64,000 nt of DNA from Nymphaea colorata (taxonomy: Eukaryota; Streptophyta; Magnoliopsida; Nymphaeales; Nymphaeaceae): assembly GCF_008831285.2 (NCBI RefSeq), contig NC_045139.1:12684704-12748703 (forward strand), given 5' to 3'. Of the stretch, positions 57,513 through 64,000 are shown piece by piece; within the stretch, counting starts at the first letter, position 1, and every line of letters starts with the position of its first letter. Below the pieces are notes generated by a model. The model had not been told where the DNA came from. It made no database searches and saw nothing but the letters and a program-made list of their open reading frames with translations. Both the position numbers and the translations under genes were made by a program.

Positions 57513-58528
57513 AACAACAAGAGCTTCAGCTGGAACCTGAAATAATAAGCAAAAGTAATAAAATAATTACGAAAGCCTCCACTATTGATATTTAGAGAAC
57601 TTCTTGTAAGGGTGTTTCTATATTGCCTGTTGTTACTAGCTACTTTAGAGATGTTTTTTTTGCCCAACGTCGTACATATTAAGTTACTTTTAGTGGATCG
57701 GATTTTCCTATACCTCCATTCTGAATAAGGGTCGAATCATAGTTAACATTTCATGCTCTTGAAATGGAAGTGGAAGAGCAAAAAAAATTCTTTATTGCAT
57801 TTAGATCATTTTATTGAGCTTCTTTTTATACTTTTTTTTTAGATATATAATATGATCTTCAGGAGTATTTGGCTTTCCCCTTCCTCTTCACCCACCCACA
57901 ATAACTAAAGGCTATGATTTCCTTTTTCCTATAAGGTAAGAGCATATTTCTCATATTTGAAGACCATAAAATTCCTTATCCCCCCAACTCTTCCATGCAA
58001 AACTTTTTTGAGATCGGGTTGGGCCTGTCATAAGTGAACCCAAATCCAAACCTCAACATCTGCCTTTCTATAATGTCACATTTATTTAAACATAATTTTA
58101 GTTTAGCCAAATGATCGCTAAGGTATTTCTAATGTGAACAACAATATATTATTTTTTTCATGTACAATATTTACTGTTTTCACGACTCATAAGAGGCATT
58201 CACTGGGATGTCATTTCACAATGTTTAATCACTTCCTTCACAACAAAAGTATGAATAACTCTGTAGTCAACAACACTCATTCACAGTGATCAAACCAGAA
58301 AAAATTTCGGATAAACACTTATTTCACATACTTTTATATCCAAAAGGGGACTATGTATATAATAGAACAAACATTTGAAAATGTTAAATATAAAATAAAG
58401 AAACATTAAAGGGTTTGGTATTGGCAGTTATGCTTCTACTCATTCACTCCATTTTTTCATACTGTTTTTTCTTAAACACCTATTTACATGCAAAATTAAG
58501 AAAAATAATATGCATTTCTAAAGAGCAT
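57513..58528. other. Paralogous flank, then no gene recognised
   Basis: 57,513-57,571 continues the sequence interrupted by copia element 2 (it matches 42,849-42,905, including the acceptor-like TTTCAG on the minus strand). The remaining kilobase is AT-rich and shows nothing I can support. Confidence 0.55.
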
Positions 58529-61250
58529 GTTTGGGTGATATCCTAGTGGGAACCTAGACCCGGCTAGCGATTTCTATGCTTGAGAATAGATCCCAACTCC
58601 AGGATCAACTCGTGGGAGCCTAAAGTCCATGCTTAAGCAAATTATATTTACAAAATATATCCCCACCGGACAGCAACCCCGGCTTAATAGTACCCTGGGT
58701 AAAAGATACAAGTGTGTTTTCCAAGATCCATGGTTTAAATCCTACTACAACACTAAGGGGATCAAGGCTTGTACAAACATGACCGATACAAATTTAACTC
58801 TCACAACTCATTCAACATTCATTCACAAACCATTCATACAATCCCTAGAACGGCCAAAACATGCCCTTTCCCTTTGGTGGTCTAGCTACCCGCAGCCGTG
58901 TCCTTGGCAAGGTGCCTTGGAGGGACTGTCGACATTAGCAATTGGCAAGAACCTGGTTTAGAAAACAATTACACCCATAACCCCCTTCTATAGGATGTTG
59001 AGAAGTTACCTAGCCGATTGGAGATCGACTTAAACAACAATAGACCCAAGAGAAAACCAGTGGCAAAGCCACTCTCGGATATCTCAGCAAGGGGGTAGAA
59101 TGAAGGCTAGGCCCGCCTTGCCTAGGACGGCTTGTGGACTGGTGGAAGCTGGCCGAGACAGATGGAGTGTCTGGGCAATGGAAGGGGATGGCACTGGGGC
59201 TGCCGGCTACGCCTGGTGGTTGGACTGTGGTTGCTAGAGGCCTCGGACGGCCAAGAGAGACCGCAACGTGATGGAGGAGCACCTGGATGGAGGCAGGGGC
59301 TCGGTCTGCCTGGCCGTGGTCGCCTTGGTGCTTGGGACGATGTTCGGGTGAAGGTTGCAGCAAGGGAGGCTGCAAGAAGATGTGACCTTCCGTAGTGGAG
59401 GTGTTAGACTGAACACGGATAATCCTTGGAATTGGAACCTAACTTGTTAGACTCCAAGGGTCAAGCCAAGCTCAGAGCAAGGAGGTGAGCTCAGTGTAGG
59501 TTTAGGTAGGCTCGGTCTAGATGAGATGGGTAAGGTGAACTAGGTGTAAGATGTGAGCTCGAGTGGACTCGGTCAAGGGGTTCAGTAAAGGATTAGGTTG
59601 GGTAAGCTGGGAAATGGAGGTTAATTGCTAAGGGTTGGTTATGGCTTAGAGATAGGTGAAGGGTTGTGCGAGAGAGAGTGGAATTAAGGCTAAGAGAGAT
59701 GGCTTACTAATGACAAGAAGTGGGTCCCAATGAGTATGGTCGGTTATGAGGATGGGTTAAGCCAAGGGTCATGCGAGTGAAGGGGTTCACTAATGGCATA
59801 GGGTGATTGGTAATAATCGAGGTGGAGTGATTAAGTGGGTTTAAAGCTAGAGTTAATGGACTAGGATCAGTTATAAGAATTGGAAGGGGCAAGGGAGTGC
59901 GAAGAGCCTCCTAGCTATGAGAGTGTAACTTACCTCTTTAATCCTCAATGATGGCAAAGTGCAGTGCACAATGAAGTGAAGGAGGTGCTGGCTCGTGTGT
60001 TGGAGATGAAGGGGAGTTGGAGTGCAGGATCGACGCCACGTGGATGAGGGAGGGCTGAGGTGAAGTGTGCCAAGGGAACTTGTAACTCCCTCTTTAACGA
60101 TGAGCAGCTCAACGGGAGCAAGGCGAGTGTAATGCCCGCCGCTCGCACTTTCTTCTTAATACGCTTAGGAGGTGGAATGACGAAGGTGCCCTTGTCTATT
60201 TAATTTTAACTTAATGTCAAATAATTCTGACCATGGGCAAACTTGGAAAAGGCGGAATTTGTTGGGTCCCCATCGGTTTCGCTGGAAAAGAAGCAGCGGG
60301 CTGATTTCCGGTACCGTGGACAGGATTCCATTTGAGCGCTGGTTCTCCGCCGTGGATGGATGGAATCACCTGAGAATTGCCAACTAGCTTGCTAAGATCT
60401 AGGTGATGCTAATGGAATTGACGAGAGAGTGAATTAGGGCCTGAGTTGCTTCAGATTTCACTCGTTTCTTCTACCCGATTGCTGAAATTCTACCGCCTCG
60501 CTGTGAACATGATTTTTGCTCGATTTTGGATTCGGCGATGGGAATAAGCACACCTATTTCAACAGCAATAGCACGGTTTGATTTGAGTTAGATTGCCGCT
60601 GCCGTGGACGAGTTTCCAAGGAGATTAACCGGTCGATTTTACTGAAATCCTATTGGCCGTCTACCAATGGATTTCAACACAGCCCTCTAAAGAGCTAGTG
60701 TCGATCCTCCCTTCTGGCTCTCTTTCTCTCTGTTTTTGGCAGAGATCAAGTGACCTACTAGGGATGATTTCAATCAGTTCTTTGCTCTGCTTCAGTAGGA
60801 AAGGAGCCGAGAGATTTAACGGCACCTACCTCTTCTCTTGCAGCCGGAATCTCATGCTTGGTACTAGGTGACTAGAGCCACGAGTCGCTCTCCTCCAAGC
60901 CTTCCCGGTTTTCTTCTTCAGCCTCCAATCCCTTTCGTGAGTGAAGGAATTGCACCGATAGAAGAATTGCAATTCAGTCGGGGTATGTGGTGCATAGGAT
61001 GAAGGTGCTCCAAGAGGATTTCCGATGGCCTCAAGGAACGTCTTCCAGCCTATAGTTCTTCAACCAGAGCCATGGGTTGAAGGTTGGAACTCCAATCACC
61101 GCCGGTCGCCGGTGAGAGGAAGAGAGAGATGAGAGACAATTTCACATTTGAAACTAGATTCTTGATTGCATAATGAAAAACAAACTTACAAAGAGTTTAA
61201 ATACTAAAACATAGAACCGGATCCCTTACTTGGGTCGGGACACTTGCTGA
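58529..61250. other. GC-richer unassigned repeat-like block
   Basis: Composition changes clearly from the surrounding AT-rich DNA. The block has no convincing ORF. TGTAATGCCCGCCGCTCG at 60,129 and a nearby 'AAGGTGCCCTTGTC' resemble the starts of plant Ty3/gypsy LTRs, but I could not find a second copy, a TSD or a primer site. It may be a large LTR or a fragment of one. Confidence 0.3.
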
Positions 61251-61496
61251 AATAAAGACTCGACTATAAGCAAATGCATGAAAGGGAAATCGAGACAAGA
61301 TGTCTCGGAAGTTCAGTGAGTTTGGCTTCTCCCTCACGGGTTCAGCCATATAACCTGCCTAAGTTCGGCCTTAGGCTTGCCACACGTGGACTGGGTCAGG
61401 ACTAGACTCAGGGTTCGAACTCGCTATAACTGGATCTAGGTCTAGTTCCCGTGCCTGCTCAGCCTTGAAGTCTTCAGCCCGCTGCCCGCTTTCCGC

Positions 61497-61736
61497 TCAT
61501 GATGCTCCACCCACACCGCCCGCTGCATCAACTTCAAGTTCTGCATTTGCCTCCCTTAGCCCATCTATGCTTTCCATTATGCTGGCCGCAAATTTGGCCG
61601 AAGGCGATTGGCTCTCTTGGCCTCGCTCGGCTGTGCTGGCCTTGGTTCTTGGCCTCACGGTAGGAAGGTCTGCATCATATCCATAGATGCTGTTTAATTT
61701 AGTGGCAAATATGTTTGTTTTGCCTTCAAACAACAT
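61497..61736 (-). CDS. Unrecognised 79-codon open frame
   Basis: Starts at an ATG (MLFEGKTNIFATKLNS), with VRPRTKASTAERGQESQSPS and SIMESIDGLREANAELEVDA. The composition is polar with a short helix-forming segment near residues 50-70. I do not recognise a family. It could be part of a decayed element's gag or a small host exon. Confidence 0.2.
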   Translation of the reverse strand: MLFEGKTNIFATKLNSIYGYDADLPTVRPRTKASTAERGQESQSPSAKFAASIMESIDGLREANAELEVDAAGGVGGAS

Positions 61737-62458
61737 TTAAGAATTTTCAAGCTCTTAATACAAAATATCTTATTGATCTTGTTACGCAAACTAATTAACC
61801 AAATTTTTTACAGAATCAGGTTTCCAAAAAACTAACATGTTTGAGGGTTCATCCAAACAAAACTGGCTGAAGTCCCTCTACATTACATCTAAGGGATTCA
61901 TTATTCTAAAACTAGAACTCAAACTATACCAAGACAAAATGAGTTGGGACTCGAATTCAGATGGAACCTAAAGCTTGCTAAAATCAGAAAATATACTGAA
62001 AGTTTTGACGTGATAGACGGTCTAAACAAAACTCAGAATTATGTGAAACTGAGACCCCAACTTCTAGACATTAAAGGAACTAGAGAAGCAACAGATTTGA
62101 CAAACCTCTATGTTGCAATAAATGAATATTAAATATCTAGCTCAGCAGAAAACAAAATTGATGTTGTGGAAGTTGGGGCCTAGGCATATCAGAGGAGGAT
62201 AGACACAGCCTGATGACTTTGAAGTCATGAGAAATTGCATGGACGACATCTTGGCATATCAAACTAACACCTTGAGGTGATAGAATAAAAAAACAATGGC
62301 TGGATTTTGACCTAGACACCACTGCTGAAGTTGCATTAGAAAACTGTGTTGTAATTTGCAAAACTGCATTTGTGATCTGGCGGGCAACTTTGGAAGGCAA
62401 AAGAGGTATGTATCGACCTTGGGCTGAAAATTGGTGAGAAGTTCTCCTTGACCTTCAA

Positions 62459-62627
62459 CTAGCCACTGACCTTTTCTTGGGAGACGATGATGACCTTGAA
62501 GCCCATGAAGTGCAGCGCTAGGTTGAGCTTGGCGGTCTTGCTTTCTTGCTTCTCCGCCATGGCCATTTCCCCTCGCCCAGATGTTTTAGCCTCAGAGCCG
62601 CTTCTTATCATTGTTGATGAGACGGAG
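62459..62627 (-). CDS. Possible first exon of a host gene
   Basis: Minus strand. A pyrimidine-rich, 5'-UTR-like stretch (CTATCTCTCCCTCCTCCGTC) precedes ATG codons including one in a strong plant context (GCCATGGCGG). The frame reads MAMAEKQESKTAKLNLALHF then MGFKVIIVSQEK and meets AAAAG|GTCAGTG, a donor-like site. The family is not recognised. The copia LTR begins about 45 bp upstream of this exon. On the opposite strand 62,487-62,672 gives a signal-peptide-like frame; I prefer the minus strand because of start context and UTR character. Confidence 0.3.
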
Positions 62628-62671
62628 GAGGGAGAGATAGGGGAAACAGAGGACAGCCTTGAAAGAGGATG

Positions 62672-62999
62672 AGGATCAAAAAGATGAAATTTTAACGTGG
62701 ATCGGAATAATCCTACTTCCATGATCTCAGTCCTTGATTCTCGATGGACTTGTTTCCTTTCTCAAATGGAATTTATACAAGTTTTAGAAAGATTCAAATT
62801 CAAATTGGGTGCCCCTTTTTTCGATTCTATCGGTTTGCAATTTTGAAAAATCTGTTTCTATAAATCTCTCCCTTGTTGTTGAATAGGAGAAACTGACGTC
62901 CTGATATGCTTTCCATTGTTATCATCTTTATCACTTGCTCCTGATTTTATAGAAATATTGTGATCTGGAGCTAGTGCCTTATCCTCTTGTGCGTTATCA
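62672..62999 (-). repeat. Copia element 3, 3' LTR (left boundary approximate)
   Basis: On the minus strand it starts TGATAACGCACAAGAGG next to a polypurine tract and ends near ATTTCATCTTTTTGATCCTCA. It contains AACGTGGATCGGAATAATCC, typical of LTR U5 regions. The partner LTR is outside the window, so the exact left end and the TSD cannot be checked. Confidence 0.6.
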
Positions 63000-63012
63000 T
63001 TCCCCCTCAACT
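63000..63012 (-). promoter_or_regulatory. Polypurine tract, copia element 3
   Basis: Minus strand GTTGAGGGGGAAA immediately before the 3' LTR. Confidence 0.85.
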
Positions 63013-64000
63013 GAAGGAAAGGTGTCTGACGTATTCCAAGGCATCAAATTAGAAAGTTGGGACGCTGCTGCGGTAGTGGCTTGGTAAAGAGATCAGCTAG
63101 CTGGCCTTTGGTTGTCACAAATTGAGTCTCCATGTTGCCCAGTGCTACATGTTCATGCATAAAGTGATAATCAAGTTCCGAGTGTTTCATGTGAGAATAA
63201 AAACAGGCTTGATGGTAGTATGTAGTGCAGAGATATTATCACAAAGTAAAATAGCAGCTTTGGAGAGATATACACCAATAACTTATAAAATGAATGTAAT
63301 CCATTTAATTTATGCAGCAGCTCCAGCGAGCGCTCGGTATTCAGCCTCACAAGATGATCAAGCGATAGTTGGTTGCTTCCTAGAACTCCAAGATATACAA
63401 TTGGTACCAAGGAATGTACAATATCTAGACGTGCAGCGTCACATAGTTGGACAGCCAGCCCAGTCGGCATCAGAGAAAGCTCATAAAGTCAAATCTTTGG
63501 ATCTATAAAATTGAATTCCGTATTGAGAAGTGCTTCTAACATATCTGAGAATCCAGTTTAAAAGTTGAAAATGCTTCACCATGGTGAATGATGAATTGGC
63601 ATGCGAAATTGACTGCATAAGAGAGATCAGACCTAGTGAGAGTAAGATATTGAAGATCCCCTGCAAGGCTATGGTATTCTCTAGAGTTTGAATATGATTG
63701 ATCTTGCCCATCATCAGATTTAAGACTGCAGAAATAGGTGTGCTTGTAGTATTATAGATCTGCATTTGTGCTCTAGAGATGATGTCTTGTGCATATTTGG
63801 ACCGATGCATAAATAAGCCAGATGAAGTTCAATCAACTTGAATCCCCAAGAAATACTTGATATCCCCAAGATTGTCATAGCAAACTATTGTCTGACGGTT
63901 GGTAGAAATGATGTTATAAACGAAGTAGAATTCCCTGTAAGAAGTATATCATCAACATACAGTAGTAAAATAGTGACTGTTTTGCCTTGACGTTGAACAA
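63013..64000 (-). pseudogene. Copia element 3 Pol: reverse transcriptase and RNase H, runs off the edge
   Basis: At the right edge, minus strand, LLLYVDDILLTG carries the intact catalytic YVDD (about 63,950-63,985). A frameshift follows, then LGDIKYFLGIQVD, HRSKYAQDIISRAQMQ, and the palm end (63,481-63,810). RNase H motifs SDADWAGCPT, CTFLGTNCISWSSRKQ and SSCEAEYRALAGAAA lie at about 63,300-63,475, and QLADLFTKPLP near 63,075-63,110 ends the domain. Stops and frameshifts indicate an inactive copy, but the active-site residues are kept better than in elements 1 and 2. Confidence 0.85.

Noticed and set aside
62487-62672. Plus-strand frame with a signal-peptide-like N-terminus
   Set aside because: The opposite strand has a better start context (GCCATGGCGG), a UTR-like leader and a donor site; the plus-strand protein shows no family.
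63122-63508. 128-codon plus-strand frame
   Set aside because: It is antisense to copia RNase H, whose motifs (SDADWAGCP, EAEYRALAG) are on the minus strand.
1-64000. CRISPR array, phage or bacterial gene cluster
   Set aside because: The direct repeats seen are contiguous tandem units without regular unique spacers; all recognisable proteins are plant transposon or plant-family proteins.

Overview
The window looks like intergenic DNA from a flowering-plant nuclear genome. It is AT-rich, carries many long (TA)n, (TC)n and (GA)n microsatellites, and is built mostly of plant-type transposable elements: Ty1/copia LTR retrotransposons primed by initiator-Met tRNA, hAT, PIF/Harbinger, MITEs, a LINE fragment and tRNA-like SINE heads. 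I see no bacterial operons, CRISPR arrays, rRNA or functional tRNA genes. The exact plant cannot be fixed from sequence alone. Nearly every recognisable coding region is a decayed transposon gene. The only host-like coding pieces are a DUF761/ACRE146-type open frame at 52.6-53.1 kb, a short paralogous fragment of it at 42.7 kb, and a few exon-like fragments.

Layout. (1) 1-24.66 kb is a direct tandem segmental duplication: copy A (1-12,563) and copy B (about 13,090-24,663) with a 0.5 kb spacer. Both carry the same old copia pol remnant, so that insertion came first. After duplication each copy took its own insertions, and the partner still shows the empty site. Copy A gained a MITE inside a (TA)n tract (1,080-1,299), a PIF/Harbinger element (4,743-7,846, TSD TTA), a GC-rich patch (about 8.19-8.51 kb) and a full-length but dead hAT element (9,158-12,505). 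Copy B has a 1 kb segment bracketed by 80-bp direct repeats (13,490-14,575), several 65-116 bp tandem duplications, a non-autonomous hAT (18,490-20,899, 8-bp TSD) and a second Harbinger (22,212-24,516, TSD TAA).

(2) 24.7-33.99 kb: a 194-bp hAT MITE beside a possible exon, a complete copia element on the minus strand (27,616-32,375; 340-bp LTRs, TSD ACTAT), a tandem duplication with a long (TA)n tract, a LINE fragment and two tRNA-like SINE heads. (3) 34-52.5 kb: mostly unassigned DNA with two related hAT transposase pseudogenes in opposite orientation (37.3 and 45.7 kb), a local duplication around a MITE-like block (41.6-42.4 kb) and a probable solo LTR (50.4-51.4 kb).

(4) 52.5-57.6 kb: the DUF761-like frame, whose upstream exon-like region is split by a second copia element (53,197-57,507; TSD ACTCT). 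The paralogous stretch at 42,666-42,905 is the uninterrupted version. (5) 57.6-64 kb: a GC-richer unassigned block, two small host-like open frames, and the 3' part of a third copia element that runs off the right edge.

The transposons are recognisable families and I find no coherent new gene system. The most informative feature is the tandem duplication with reciprocal empty sites, which gives a relative order of transposition events.
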